A DNA stretch of 64,000 bases, from NCBI GenBank assembly GCA_020631735.1, contig CM036168.1:100956036-101020035 (forward strand), given 5' to 3'. The notes beneath the pieces are model-generated. The model saw only the letters and a list, made by a program, of their open reading frames with translations. It searched no databases and was not told the origin of the DNA. This stretch comes from Saccharum officinarum (lineage: Eukaryota; Streptophyta; Magnoliopsida; Poales; Poaceae). Shown here piece by piece: positions 22,114 through 33,659 of the stretch. Position 1 is the first letter of the stretch, and each line of letters begins with the position of its first letter. A program made the translations under genes and the position numbers.

Positions 22114-25100
22114 ATGGCAGGAAAGAGCCAGATCCTCCCCGCCGACGACTGGGCCGCCTCCTCGGTGACGGAGAGGAGGTTGGAAGAGTTGGTCGAGGAC
22201 GGGCTGCTGCGGCCAAGGACGAGCCGGTCGCAGCCGGAGTGGATGGCGCCGCCCCCTGCCCACCGGGAACCGGTGCCCCCTGAACGGTATGTGGTGAGCT
22301 TCGTGCGTGCTCCTCCACTACTACCGAGTGGAGCTTCACCATCTTTCTCCCAACGCCGTCGCGCAGGCTGCCATCTTCGCGGCGGTCTGTGAGGGCTACC
22401 TTGGGGTGGAGCCGCAGTGGAACATGTGGCTTCACCTTTTCAAGGCCGAGCTCTTTGCCAAGAGGGCAGGGGAGAAGGGCGTCCTGTGCGTGGCTCGAGT
22501 GGGGAGCTGCGTGCTGCAGGTGAGGTCGGGTCAGGCGGATCTGTACATCCCGGCCCGCCTCATCTCTTCGAACAGTGGGTGGCACGATGGTTGGTTCTAC
22601 CTCCGCAATGATGAAAATCAGTTGCCGAGGTACACCGACCGCGTGTTGACCGCTCGAGAGGAGCGCTGGTCGTACGGAGTGCCGGAGGCCGAGAAGCCGC
22701 GCTTGGACCCGCTGCTGGCGGCGCTGCAGCAGCTTCGCCTTCGGGGCTTGACGGCTGCGGCGGTGGCAGCGACCTTCCATCGCCACAGAGTGATGCCGCT
22801 GTGCCGACGTCATCTCCGTCTGGACCAGATGACTCCGGAGGCAAATCTGGAGGGGACTCGGATGTCCCATGAATCCCTCGCCCTCGAGGAGGTCCTCCGA
22901 CGAGCGCGCCGGATGGTTGGGAACTTCAAGGCGGAGGAGGTCAACCGGGTTCCCATGAGGCCTACCGAAGGGTTCGAGTCCGTGGTACGTATCCTGGGGC
23001 TGAGGTGTTGCTATTTTCGTTTATCTGTGGATTTCGCTGATGTGGTCGAGACCGGCGTATAGGATCTGTCGGCGTTGCGGGAAACGCGTCCGCCAGTCCC
23101 GGAGGACCTGCCCGCCCGGGAGGCTCGACGCCAGCATGCTTCCCAGAAGAAGCAGACCAAGGAGACGGCCAAGAAGCGGGCGATCCGCAAGGCCAAGGAG
23201 GCGGAGGCGTTGAAGAAGCTTCGACGCCAGCAGACCATCGACGGGGTCCCCCTGGCGCCGTCGCCTTCCGAGACGGTATCGGGGGAGGACGACGACAGCA
23301 ACGGCGAAGACGACGATGCCCTGTCGCGATATGAGATCGCGACTAGGCTTGGGGACCTTCCCGACATTCGCCCCCTGCTGGAGCCCATCGGGGGGGCATC
23401 CTCCTCGGTCGTCGTAGTCGAGGAGCCCGAGGGGAAGAAGGCGGAGAAGGAGATAGGCCCCTCGACGGGAGGGGCCGCTTTACCCCGGACCCGTCGAGAG
23501 GGGTCAACAGGGACGTCCGCACCAGCCCAGGCCCTGCAGGCTCGGGCAGGGGCTGGGACGGCAGTACCGGCGTCGTCATCGGCGGCGGCGTCGGCAGGCA
23601 TAAGAACCCGAGGCCAGCTGGCCTCGGAGGCACAGAGGGCGCAGGGCGGTGCATCGGCCGGGGCTCCCAGGAGCGCTCGGCCTGCTGGTGAGGCCACCGC
23701 GAGGCCACCATCGGCCGTCCTGGGAGGCTCGGGTCGCGCGGGGTTGAGGCACTTGGTGCCGATTTCCAGGTAAGTATCTCAGCTTGGTTGTCCTGCTTTT
23801 CTCTGGATCCGTTGGCTGACGTTTCTTCTCACTTTGCAGGCTAAAGCGGAAGGCGGAGCCGATGGGGCTTACCCCCGTGAAGTCGCTGCGGGCCAGCGCC
23901 GTTGTCCTCAACCGGACGGCGGAGCAGGATGCGGCCTGGGTCCGGGAGGTCGAGGCCGCGAAGGGGCGCCTGCGACAACGGCAGGGGTCAGTCGACGCCG
24001 CGGTGGTTGCTGGCCTGGAGCCTGCTGTCGAGGGGTCCGAACCGGCAGAGGTAGCGGCGCTCGATACGGTCGAGACGGGGCCCAGGTCGTCGGCGACGGC
24101 CGAGGCTGCCGTTGAGGTCGCGACGGGCGAGGCACCCGTCCACGACGCGGAGCGGGCGGGTGCGGACGTGACCATAGAGGAGATCGCGTCGGCGTCAGGA
24201 CAGGAGGCGGCCCTGGCGAGGGGGTCGCGGCCGCAACAAGACCCGTTGGCAGAGCCAGCGGGCATGGTGGAGGGCAGGGCGGTCGAGCCCCTATCTGGAG
24301 CACCGGAAGAAGAGGAGCCGGCTCAGGAGGTGCCAACGGTCGAGGCGCGGGTACCGGAGCCATCGTCGGTCGAGGCGCCGGCTCCGGAGGCGCCGGCGGT
24401 CGTTGGTGCCCGCCCTCACCTTACCCTCGGCGACATCCCCCTGGACAAAGGAAAACAAGCGATGGGGGTCGAGGGGGGTGAGGTCGCGGATCAGGCCGGT
24501 GCCTCGACGGCCGTTGGAGAGGTGAACACTGCGGGCGAGGCCGGTCCTTCCGCGGGACCGGGGGACGCCCCGGCCGGGTCGTCCTCGTCGTGGCCCGACA
24601 TCGCCGCGCTGGCGATAGCGCGGGCAGAGACGGAGCTGCCGAGGTGGGGGGCCGTCCCTTCAGTTTAGGGACGCTACGAACCCCGACGCCGAGCCCATCT
24701 TTGTCTTGAGTGACAAAGATGAGGTGCACCGATGGGAATACCTCGAGGGCGTCCGCCGGCATCTTGATCGGTTGCTCCGAGTGGCATCCGGTGCCGTGCA
24801 GAGTATGGGAGATGCCACCGAGGTATGATCGATCCGTCGGCTTTCTCCGTAGTTTTCTTGGTGTCTTTTTCCCTCGGCTTTGTGACCTTTTCGGATTGCG
24901 TTCAGGAGCTGAAGGAGTACTCCCGCCGCAAGTCGCTCTTCATTCAGGATGAGAGTGGCGTGTGGGGCGCGCTGTCCCAGCAACGGGTTCTGGTCGAGGA
25001 GGCCCAGAAACGGCTATCCGATCGAAACGCCGAGATGGCTGAGCTGCGCGTCGCGTACGCGGTGGTGAAAGAAGAAGCGACGCAGGCACGGGCGGCCGAG

Positions 25101-25939
25101 GCCGTGATGCGCACTGGCATGGACAAGGCTCGGGAGGAGGCTGCCCAGGCCCGCAGGGATCTCGAGCCCCTGTCCATGCGGGTGAAGGAGCTCGAGGAGG
25201 ATGTCTCCCAGGTTAGCCTTCAGCGCGACACCCTCAACGTCGAGGTCACGACGCTGAAGGGAGCCGTCCAAGAGAAGGACGCAGCTCTCGAGTCTGCTCG
25301 GCAGGAGATCGAGGCGCTAAAGGCAGCCATCAGCGACAAGGACAGCGCCTTCCTGGGGCTCGAGCGAACGTGCGGGGGGCTTCGTGACGAGGTCGTGGGC
25401 CTGCAGACCCATATCGAGGGTAAGTGTGATTGTCACGGCCACGACGTTGAAGGCCCCGCGTTGGGCATTAATTTGTTTGTCGTGTTTCAGAGCTGGAGAG
25501 AGAGAATCGAGAGGCCCAATCTTCTGCCAGCTCCTTCCAGAGCCTCCTCGAAGCCGAGATCCGGAGGACCCAACTTCTCCAGGGCGCGATCACCACCGTA
25601 TGCGATGGCCTAGGGGTCGAGCCCGACGCCGACACCGGGGAAGATGTTCCGGGGAACTCCTTCGTCCGCCGGATGGTGGCGCTGGGCCGCCTTGCCCGGG
25701 AGAAGATACGGGACGGCCTCCATCACGGCGTGAAGAGGGCGCTGGCCGTCGTCCGTTCAGGGTTTGTGTTTGACATGAATCTCGTCGCCGAGGGCTTCGT
25801 CACAGACCCAGATCGGACAGACGAGGAGAACATGGATGCTTGCGTGGAGCTGATCGAAGCCACCGAAGAGCCTGGAAGCCGTCTGGCCTCGCTTTTTGAA
25901 GCTGAGGTGGTTCCGCCTGCCGACGACGAGGGCCTGTGA
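22114..25939 (+). pseudogene. Antisense multi-exon gene of T1: gypsy-transposon-type domain plus coiled coil (frameshifted)
   Basis: Exon model: 22114-22984, 23063-23769, 23840-24822, 24906-25419, 25491-25939, with four GT-AG introns of 70-83 nt. Joining exons keeps the frame at each junction. Exon 1 (MAGKSQILPADDW...) holds the 'putative gypsy type transposon' domain (PF04195 type, by recognition: YYRVELHHLSPNAV, CEGYLGVEPQW, LHLFKAEL). Exons 2-3 are charged and low-complexity (KKRAIRKAKEAEAL). Exon 4 is a strong coiled coil and exon 5 a conserved C-terminal part ending at TGA 25937. Two lesions break it: a deletion of about 45-50 bp near 22294 relative to T2, and a one-base excess in the G-run at 24646-24651. 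It is transcribed opposite to gag-pol. The molecular role is unknown; do not read it as a transposase. Confidence 0.75.
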
Positions 25940-26620
25940 GCCAAATCTGGGCATGAAGGCCCATGTAATGAGTTAGTATTTCGAATTTTGGTTGTGGCGG
26001 CCGCGGAGGCCTTAAAAACTCGAAACATAAACCGGTTCGTGGTTGATTTAGTTTTACTCGAGCTTTTCTTCCCTTTATCGCTCGGACCGTGTTCTCGCGT
26101 GATTTACTTAGCACGCAGCTGCACCCTTTGGCGTAAGGGAGCGAGTGGAGGTACCGTAGCCTCGGAGGCGTAAGTGATCTCGCGGCTCAACTTCCCTCGA
26201 GCTTCAGGGTGATGTTGCGGCCTTGTAAATCGTGTGAGAGCCTGATCTAAGCGACAGGGGGTATGTTCTTTAAATTTAGGAACCGTTGTTTAGATCTTCC
26301 TATCGTGAAGGCGTACCTCTAAAAGGTGTAAGGGGTGAGTGGAGGTACCGTAGCCTCGGAGGCGTAGGTGATGCTCCAGACTCGAGAGCCCTCTCGAACC
26401 TTAGGGTGCTCTTTCAGCGAAGTCGATCTAAGAAGCGGTTCTTAAAATTTTTTAAAAAGAGCATAAGTTTTTTCGGGGACTGGGGGTTCCCCCCTTGCAG
26501 CCCCCAAGGGAGGGTCGACTCTGGGAGTGCAGGGTCGATCCTTCCTTATTACGAAACGAAAGTTTGAACATCGCTGTATTCTTTATTGACGAAAAAGAAA
26601 ATACAGAGCCTCGAGGCTTT
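25940..26620. other. Non-coding region between the convergent pol and antisense genes of T1
   Basis: No gene. It contains a 30-bp direct repeat (gagtggaggtaccgtagcctcggaggcgta) at 26143 and again at 26337, and probably the 3' ends of both transcripts. Confidence 0.55.
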
Positions 26621-26846
26621 TTAAGGAAAGAAGCGACGTAGCTGTTCAATGTTCCAAGCGTTGGTGAGGATTTTTCCCTTTTCGTTGGATAGCTTGTAGG
26701 TGCCCGGCTTTAGTACTTCTGCGATGATGTACGGCCCTTCCTATGGTGGTGTGAGCTTGTGCCGTCCCTTGGTGTTCTGGTTCCGCCGTAGCACCAAGTC
26801 ACCGACGTTGAGGTCACGCTTGCAGACGTGTCTGTCATGGTAGCGT
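26621..26846 (-). pseudogene. Integrase C-terminal fragment of T1
   Basis: On the minus strand the residues RYHDRHV, NVGDLVLRRNQ, EGPYIIAEVLKPGTYKL and NIEQLRRFFP match the C-terminal (GPY/F) part of gypsy integrases and the corresponding part of T3 (47030-47190). A TAG replaces the conserved Trp before EGPY. The fragment is fused directly to the protease/RT linker because everything from RT to the integrase core is deleted. Confidence 0.8.
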
Positions 26847-26905
26847 CAGAGACTCCACGCAAAGATGTCAACGTTTGCGCGGAGAAAGTCGACGAGCACT
26901 GCTTC

Positions 26906-29763
26906 CTATTTAGGATCGAGGGTGGCACTGATGCTCAGTGCCTTTCCCTTGGGACCAGCGGGGTCGAGGGGTACGAGTTTGACATCTTCGGCGGGCTCGA
27001 AGCAGCCGGCATGGCGTTTTGGGTCGGGAGTCGTATTGGCGAGACCGTCGAGGTCTGCAGCCAAGATTGCCGACTCCAAAACAGCCTCGCCGTGCTCGAC
27101 GCACTCGACGTCGCACTCGTAGGCATGTTCATATGAGGGCCCTACCGTGATGACACCGTTTGGGCCTGGCATCTTGAGCTTGAGGTAGGTGTAGTTCGGA
27201 ATTGCCACGAACCCGGCGTAGCATGGGCGCCCCAGGATAGCGTGGTACGTTCCACAGAATCCGACCACTTCGAAAGTGAGAGTCTCCTTTCTGAAGTTGG
27301 CCGGTGTGCCAAAACAAACAGGCAGATCGACCCGCCCGAGGGGTTTCGCTCGTTTCCCTGGCACGACTCCGTGGAAGCCCCCGACGCTAGGTTGGAGGCG
27401 CGCTCTCTCGACCCCCAGAAGGTCGAGGGTCTGGGAGTAGATGATGTTGAGGCTGCTTCCGCCGTCCATGAGCACATTGGTGAGGCGTGTGTTGGCGATG
27501 ACGGGGTCAACAACGAGCGGATAGACCCCCGGGTTGGGGACGTAGTCTGGGTGGTCGTCACGGTCGAAAGTGATGGCCACCGCGGACCAATCAAGGAAGC
27601 GGGGTACTGCCGATTGCACGGAGAAGACCTCGCGCCGTTCTCGCTTGCGCTGGCGCGCAGAGAGGCAGGTCGAGGGCCCTCCGTAGATCATGAAGCAGTC
27701 GTGGATCTCGGGAAGTTCCCCATCCTTGTCGTCACCCTTAGGGTCCTCCTTGTCGTCCTTCTTGGCGCCGGCACCCCTGAAGTACCTGCGCAGCATGTGA
27801 CAATCCTCGAGGTTATGGTTAGTGAGTCCCTTGTGGTAGGGACACAGCTTTTTGAGCATTTTGTCGAAGACGCCCCCGCCGGGGGGGCCTCGAGGTTTCT
27901 TGTGCTCGGTAGCAGCGACGAGCTCGTCGGCCGGGGCCTCGAGCTTGCCCTGCTGGCCTTTCTTCTTCTTGCGGTTGTTTCTCTTGGGGCCTCGGGTGGA
28001 ACTCGCGGGATCGTCGACCTTCTGCTCCCCCCTTTCCGAGTCGCCGCCAAAGATTGCACCAACCGCCTTCTCGCCGGCGGCGAAGTTGGTGACGATGTCC
28101 ATCAATCCGTTGGCAGTGAGTGGGGTGTTACGGCCCAATTCTCGGACCAACTCCTTACAGGTGGTGCCGGAGAGGAAGGCCGTAATTACGTCGGAGTCGG
28201 TGATGTTGGGGAGCTCGGTACGCTGCCGGGAGAAGCGTCGGAGGTAGTCTCGGAGGGATTCATCTGGTTTCTGCTTGCAGCTCCGGAGGTCCCACGAGTT
28301 GCCGGGGCGCATGTAGGTCCCCTTAAAATTTCCCTCGAACACCCTCACGAGATCGTCCCAGTCGTGGATCTGCCGAGGTGGGAGATCCTCGAGCCAGGCT
28401 CGGGCGGTGTCGGAGAGGAACAGGGGGAGTTGTCGAATGATGACCCGGTCGTCGGTGGCCCCGCCCAACTGACACGCCAAGCGGAAATCGGCGAGCCAAA
28501 GTTCGGGTTTGGTTTCGCCGTTGTACTTGGTGAGAGTCGTGGGGGGCGGAACCGAGCCGGGGGCACCGTCTCACGGATTGCCTTACTGAAGACCCGAGGA
28601 CCCGGGGGCTCGGGTGAAGGGCTACGATCTTCCGAGCTGTCGTAGCGTCCGCCCCTGTGGACGTGGTAGCCTCGAGCCACACCGTCACCGTGCTTGCGCG
28701 TGCGGCGCTCGACGATGTTGCCACGGGTGTCTCGAGGCTCGCGGTCATTGTCGGTGGGCTCAGGGGCCGGTGCTACCCGGTTTCGCCGGGCAGGCTCGGG
28801 GTGAACCGAGGCTTCTCTCTCCTGTCGGGAAGGCTCGAGGATCCGCTCCGAGGCTGCCTCGCGTCGCCTCGAGGCAGAGCTCTCGGCCTGCTGCATGGCG
28901 GCGGTCTTGAGGAGTTCTCGTATTTCATCTCGAGCCCGACGGACGTCGGGGTTTGATGGCTCGGGCATGTTGCGGAGGAGCATGGCGGCGGCAACGACGT
29001 TCTGGCTGACTCGGGCGAAAACCGGGGGGTCGACCACCCGGTCCTCGTCGATGAGACGGTTGACGTCGCGAGCTCTCTCGCGAGCTCTCCCGCCAAGTGC
29101 GTGTTCCGCACGCTCACGCTCGAGGGTTTGTTGGAGTAGATCCAGGTTTTCCTGTTCCTCATCAAGCCTGTCCTGCAACTCGCGAATCTGTTCGAGCTGC
29201 GCTCCTTGATCCGCAAGGAACTGAGGCTCGTCTCGCTCGGCAGGAGGCTCGACATGAGGTGGCGTGTGCCTTCCTTCGACTGGCTCTTCGTCCTCTGATT
29301 CCGAAGTGCTTTCAACGTCGATGTTGAAGCACTCGCGGGTCGGATCATAGGTGTCATCAGCCGAGTCGGAGTCAGGAGCGCCAAAGTAGTAATATGACGG
29401 GGGAACGTGTGGCCGTTGCCAATCGTCACTGAGGCGGCGACGTAAAGAAGCAGTCACACGGGGCTCTGTTTTCGGTGTCTCCGTAGAGTCCCGATAATCA
29501 GAAGCCGGTGTGGATGCAACGAGGTCCAGAGTGGAGCGTAGATGGTGCCCGGGGAGTTCCTCATAAGCACTCATGCGAGTGCTCACGGAGGATGCGTACA
29601 CCCGGGCAACCGAGTCTAGCCCAAACGGGAATGGTGATGAAGATGTCGCTGCCCGTGCTGAAATGGATGCTCCGGACAGTGGTGTCTCACCGGACGGGGG
29701 AGCGGCGGGATTTTCCGTCGGCATGCCACCCTCAGCCAAGCTCGTCCTTCCCAAACCTTCCAA
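26906..29763 (-). pseudogene. gag-protease of T1, one frameshift
   Basis: The upstream frame (29763-about 28545) is a long acidic and coiled-coil gag N-terminus (helix around 29080-29230). The downstream frame (about 28545-26906) carries the Retrotrans_gag core (TARAWLEDLPP, WDDLVRVFEGNF, SLRDYLRRFSRQRTELP), a C/H-containing segment (CPYHKGLTNHNLEDCHML) and the aspartic protease (LMDGGSSLNIIYS, AILGRPCYAGF). The two frames are offset by one base at a C6 run, 28541-28546, where C7 would restore continuity. The frame ends at a TAG (26906-26908), where related elements have Gln, between protease and RT. Protease and gag domains are otherwise intact. Confidence 0.88.
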
Positions 29764-30098
29764 AAGGAGATCTAGGTTAGCGCCTGGCTGGGAGGTGCCG
29801 GACCGGGGAACCCTATCGCCCTCCGCGGGGTGAAGACGGTGGCTGTACCGGGCTCGTCGTCATCGGGCGGCCCGCGCCCGCCTGGAGCGACGGTGCCGGT
29901 GGATTGCTCCCCCGGGCTGGGAGAGCTCGTAGTCCTCGTCGGTTGGGTGCCTGGGCGGAAGTAGGACCATGTCGTAGCCAGAGCCGAGCGACATGAACTC
30001 CAAACTCCCAAACCAGATTACCGTGGCCAACGGAATCGGACGTTCGGGGTCAGCCATCCAGGAAAAAAGGCGAGAAAGCGACGTTTGCACGCAGCGAT

Positions 30099-30116
30099 CC
30101 CCTACCTGGCGCGCCA
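30099..30116 (-). promoter_or_regulatory. Primer-binding site of T1
   Basis: On the minus strand TGGCGCGCCAGGTAGGGG begins two bases after the 5' LTR. It starts with TGG, complementary to a tRNA 3' CCA end. T3 has the same site with two changes at 38843-38860. I do not assign the tRNA. Confidence 0.8.
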
Positions 30117-30118
30117 AC

Positions 30119-31271
30119 TGTCGGTGTTCGGACCCACGGGGGTCCTAAACCAACGAGTAAATGCTGCGTGTCTCTTTCCTGGATGGTGATGCAAGGAGAA
30201 CACACGGGGGTTTATCCTGGTTCGGGCAGAAGAAGGCCCTACGTCCAGCGGGGGGAGATGTTTGTATTTCCTTGCACCGAGGTGCTCGTGTAGGGGTTAC
30301 AAGCATGCGAGAGAGGGTGTCGAGCCCAAGTCTCAAAGAGAAAAGAGGGAAAAGGCGGTTGCTTGAGATGTCGGTCTTCTGTTTTGTGTTTTTCGTTCCG
30401 TCTCCGTCCCCCCCTCCGTTGAACCCTGGCCTGCCCTTTTATAGGGTGAGGGAAGGCCAAGACGACGGGGAGCCTTGAGGTGATGTTTTGTCGATTCCTG
30501 TTGAGTTGACTGTAGCGACGTGCCTTGGGAATGGCTGACCATCCCTGGACACCCTGACGTTGTGGGAGACAAGATGGCGAAATGACCCAGAGCGCCATGC
30601 CATACCGTCCTTTGAACTAAGTCGAGCGTCGGGGCTGGGTCGAGGCCGGGTCGAGGCCGGATGGATAAGGCCGAACCCCCGATATCGCGGAGAACGGGCC
30701 TTGTCTTATCCTCCCTCGAGGGTGATTGATGGTGAACAGTGCGCGGTAAGGTGGGTATAGTGACGGGTTTCACCTCCCATCACGGGATGGGCGATAAAAC
30801 AGTGAGATCTGACACGGGTATTGTTCCCACGTCAATCCTGGCCGCAGCCATGCCGGTAGGTGGTAGTAGGTAACCGCATTGAATGCTATGGCTTTTGTCC
30901 TGGGGTAGGCAAAGAAAAGGTGTCGAGGTGCTCGGTCCGGGCTCACGCGAGTCAGAGTTCTCCCCAGCGGGCGGTCGAGCCTCGCGTGGGTCGGAGCGCT
31001 GTCGAAGTACCTCGCGGCACAGGATGGGGCGCGGTCGAGGCGCCCCGTCGAGCGGGTCTCGTATGAGTCGGAGCCGGGGCGCGGTCGAGGCGCCCCGTCG
31101 AGCGGGCCTCGTACGAGTCGAAGCCGGGGCACGGTCGAGGCGCCCCGTCGAGCGGGCCTCGTACGAGACTGACTGGGTACGCGGTCGAGGTGGGCTATCT
31201 TTTATTGCGGTTTCGGTCGTGTTAGTTTTTTGGCGATAGGTGCGGGTACCCCCGTACTGTTGGTACCGACA
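30119..31271 (-). repeat. 5' LTR of T1 (1,153 bp)
   Basis: Same ends as the 3' LTR, with three 50-bp units (31029, 31079, 31129). The minus-strand TATA box is at 30436-30444. Confidence 0.95.
30436..30444 (-). promoter_or_regulatory. TATA box of the T1 5' LTR
   Basis: ctataaaag on the minus strand, downstream of the 50-bp repeat array in LTR orientation. It is conserved in all three LTRs of this family (about 20158 and about 58644). Confidence 0.7.
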
Positions 31272-31276
31272 GTCTC
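31272..31276. repeat. Target-site duplication of T1, right copy (GTCTC)
   Basis: Matches 19836-19840. Confidence 0.95.
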
Positions 31277-31480
31277 CATGGCATCACAACCAGCAGAAAG
31301 GAAGAGACAAACAACCAGTATAATGCAAGGTAGTTATATGCTTAAGGAAGAAACTAAACATCAGTATAGAAATTTGTTTCTATAGTGCCAAGATGTGCTT
31401 AAATTGGCTCAACCACCTTATTACACATAGATTAAGTATTAGTACAAACTTAAACATTAGTACTAACTTAAACATCTTAA

Positions 31481-31657
31481 GGCTTGTTTGGATTCCCTCC
31501 TCTAAAATTTAGAGCTCTAAAAGTTTTAGAGCACTTTAGCTCACTTTTGAGCTCTAATAAAGCTCTAATGTGAGCTGGGCTAAAATTATGAGCTAACTTT
31601 AGGCCACTTGTTTGGAGCTTTAGCTCTAAAGTTTAGAGCTCTGAATCCAAACAGGCC
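31481..31657. mobile_element. Short MITE with ggcttgtttggattc ends
   Basis: The left end ggcttgtttggattc is the inverted complement of the right end gaatccaaacaggcc. The interior is built from inverted ctctaaa/tttagag motifs (for example ttagagctctaaa), so it can fold on itself. About 177 bp, non-coding. Confidence 0.7.
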
Positions 31658-31684
31658 CTTACCCACTTCTAAGTATCAGGTGCT

Positions 31685-33545
31685 TGAAAGCTCTATGTTT
31701 GGTGTTGGTAATTAGTGACAATGTCTAAGTACTAATCATATGCCTAAGTTGTATATAGCATATGAGGATTAGTACATTTCAAGGTTGGTGGCAAGATGAA
31801 CGTGGTGATCATGATGGCCACACTTGGATTTGGACACAACCCTACGTGATCAAGGCAAAGGTATATGCTTAAGGGTTGTATTTTAGTAGTGAGTGTGGTT
31901 ACATTATAGGATAGATAGCCCTACTATAAAGAGGGGGAATGACACGGCTATTGAACTCCTAAGTGCCTCTAGGTGTGCATTTCATAATCATATGCATTTG
32001 GATAGAACTAATAACGCCTCAAAAAATGATTGTGAAAATGCTAACACACTCACACATGATGTGATCACTTGGTGGTGTTAGCACATTTACGATGGCGTTA
32101 GAGTTTGAGTGGTAGATAGGGTTTGGGGTCCTCTCTCCCTCCCGCCGAGCTTGCGAGGCGGGATTCAGGCGTTTTCGAGGAATTGAAACGGTTATGTCGA
32201 GATTTGGAGGCGTTATCACATGTTGTTTCACGAGTTAAAACATGTGCTAAAGTGACACACATACTTAGTCTAGGTCATATGTGAAAGGTTAATCAAACGG
32301 AGGTGAACGGAGGTCACAGAGGTGACCGGACGTGGTCTCTGTTTGACCGGACGCGTTCGGTCAGTGCTCAGTGTTTGCGCGCGTCTCGGTCTTCTGATCG
32401 GACACGGTGGCGCGTTCGGTCACGATGGACCGGACGCGTCCGGTCGTGGTGGGAGCTTACTGGACTCAAACCGGACGCCGGGTGTAACGCGTCCGGTTAG
32501 TTCTGCAGCGCGTCCGGTCGGTTACGGGTCCAGCGCGTCCGGTCGATCTTTGCGCGTCCGCCCTGTGCGACCAGCGCGTCCGGTCAGCGTGACTACAGTA
32601 GAATCAATTGCCTAACGGCTCTATTCGAAGGGGTACATCTATAAATAAGTGTTGGCCGGCTCTTTAGAGGATTGCTTGGCTTGTTGATCGTTCTAGCACT
32701 CCTTTGAGCTGAGCACATCCCCTCCCACTCATCTCCCTTGCTTGTTTGCCTAATCAAAGCGAGATTGAGTGATCTCAAGTGCATTTGCTTGTGAGTTTAC
32801 ATCTAGTTGGCACTTGGGTGTTCATTTGCTGCGGGATTCTTGTTTCTCTTGGTGGTTGCCGTCACCTAGACGGCTTGGAGCAGCGGTGGAGGTCCGACAC
32901 GTGTTGGTGATTGTTCGTGGCCGGCTCCGGTGAGCTTGTTGTGAGGGGTTGTTGTGGTTCCTCGGCAGAGCGCCGAATTCCAACTCTAGTGGATTGCTCG
33001 TGCCGGAACTTCTCGCCATTTGATAGGTTCTTGTGGCGCCTTTTGAGAGGCTCGGTGTGTGATACTGATTAGCCACCGAACCACGTGGTGTAGGGGGACA
33101 CAACGGGGACTAGCGTGCCGGCAAGCACGTGAACCTCGGGATAAATCATCATGTCTTCACTTCGTTGATTGTGATTGATTTGTCTCGGTGGATTGGTTAT
33201 CTTGAATATCATCACTTAGAATTTATTGATTGGTTGGCTCAATTCATCGCCCCTCGGTGAAATATTTCTTACCATACTCTTGTATTATATTTTAAGTACT
33301 TAGTTGTTTTCTCTAGTGCTTAGTAGCTTGAGTAGAGTAACCTTCTAGTTTTCCTCTTGCGGTTTGACTTGTGCGGTTGAGTGATATATATATTAGAATT
33401 ATTTTTTGGATAGGTGGCTTGCAACACTCCATAGGCTAGTCAAAACTCGCTTCTCGCTATTTGTTATTGCTAATTAAATTGTCTAGCACTTTTTGTAGAA
33501 AGTTTTATTAGGCTATTCACCCCCTCTAACCATCAAGACCTTTTA
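31685..33545 (+). mobile_element. Solo LTR B of a Sirevirus, with TSD GTGCT
   Basis: It begins TGAAAGCTCTATGTTTGG and ends ccatcaagacctttta, homologous to the S1 LTR. The flanking 5 bp are gtgct on both sides (31680-31684 and 33546-33550). No internal retrotransposon sequence is left, so it arose by LTR-LTR recombination. The GC-rich half-site array lies at about 32326-32600 and the TATA box near 32639. Confidence 0.93.
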
Positions 33546-33659
33546 GTGCTAAGATACTATATGGTAAAAATTTGGCTAAACAAATTCTCTAAGCAATCCC
33601 ATTATGCATGCTCTTAGGCTACAAAATTGCGTCCATGGCCCATGAGGTGACATCTCTTC

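Larger units (their letters stand above)
19841..31271 (-). mobile_element. Complete Tat-lineage Ty3/gypsy element T1 (11.4 kb), deletion derivative
   Basis: Two LTRs (TGTCGG...CCGACA) lie in direct orientation with a 5-bp TSD. The PBS (30099-30116, minus) sits inside the right LTR and the purine tract inside the left LTR, so transcription runs right to left. Order from the 5' end: LTR, PBS, gag-protease (29763-26906), a junction where RT, both RNase H domains and most of integrase are missing, the integrase C-terminus (26846-26621), a non-coding region, an antisense multi-exon gene (22114-25939 plus), a unique region and the 3' LTR. By eye the LTRs differ at about 15 positions plus one 50-bp repeat unit, so insertion is fairly recent. 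The antisense extra gene between pol and the 3' LTR is characteristic of Tat/Grande-like elements. Confidence 0.93.

Noticed and set aside
22114..25939. Calling the antisense gene a transposase because of the family name of its N-terminal domain
   Set aside because: The name 'putative gypsy type transposon' is historical; I see no catalytic triad, and the coiled coil does not suggest an enzyme.
27242..28645. 467-aa plus-strand frame
   Set aside because: It lies exactly antisense to the gag-protease frame of T1, which has clear domains; the opposite frame has none.
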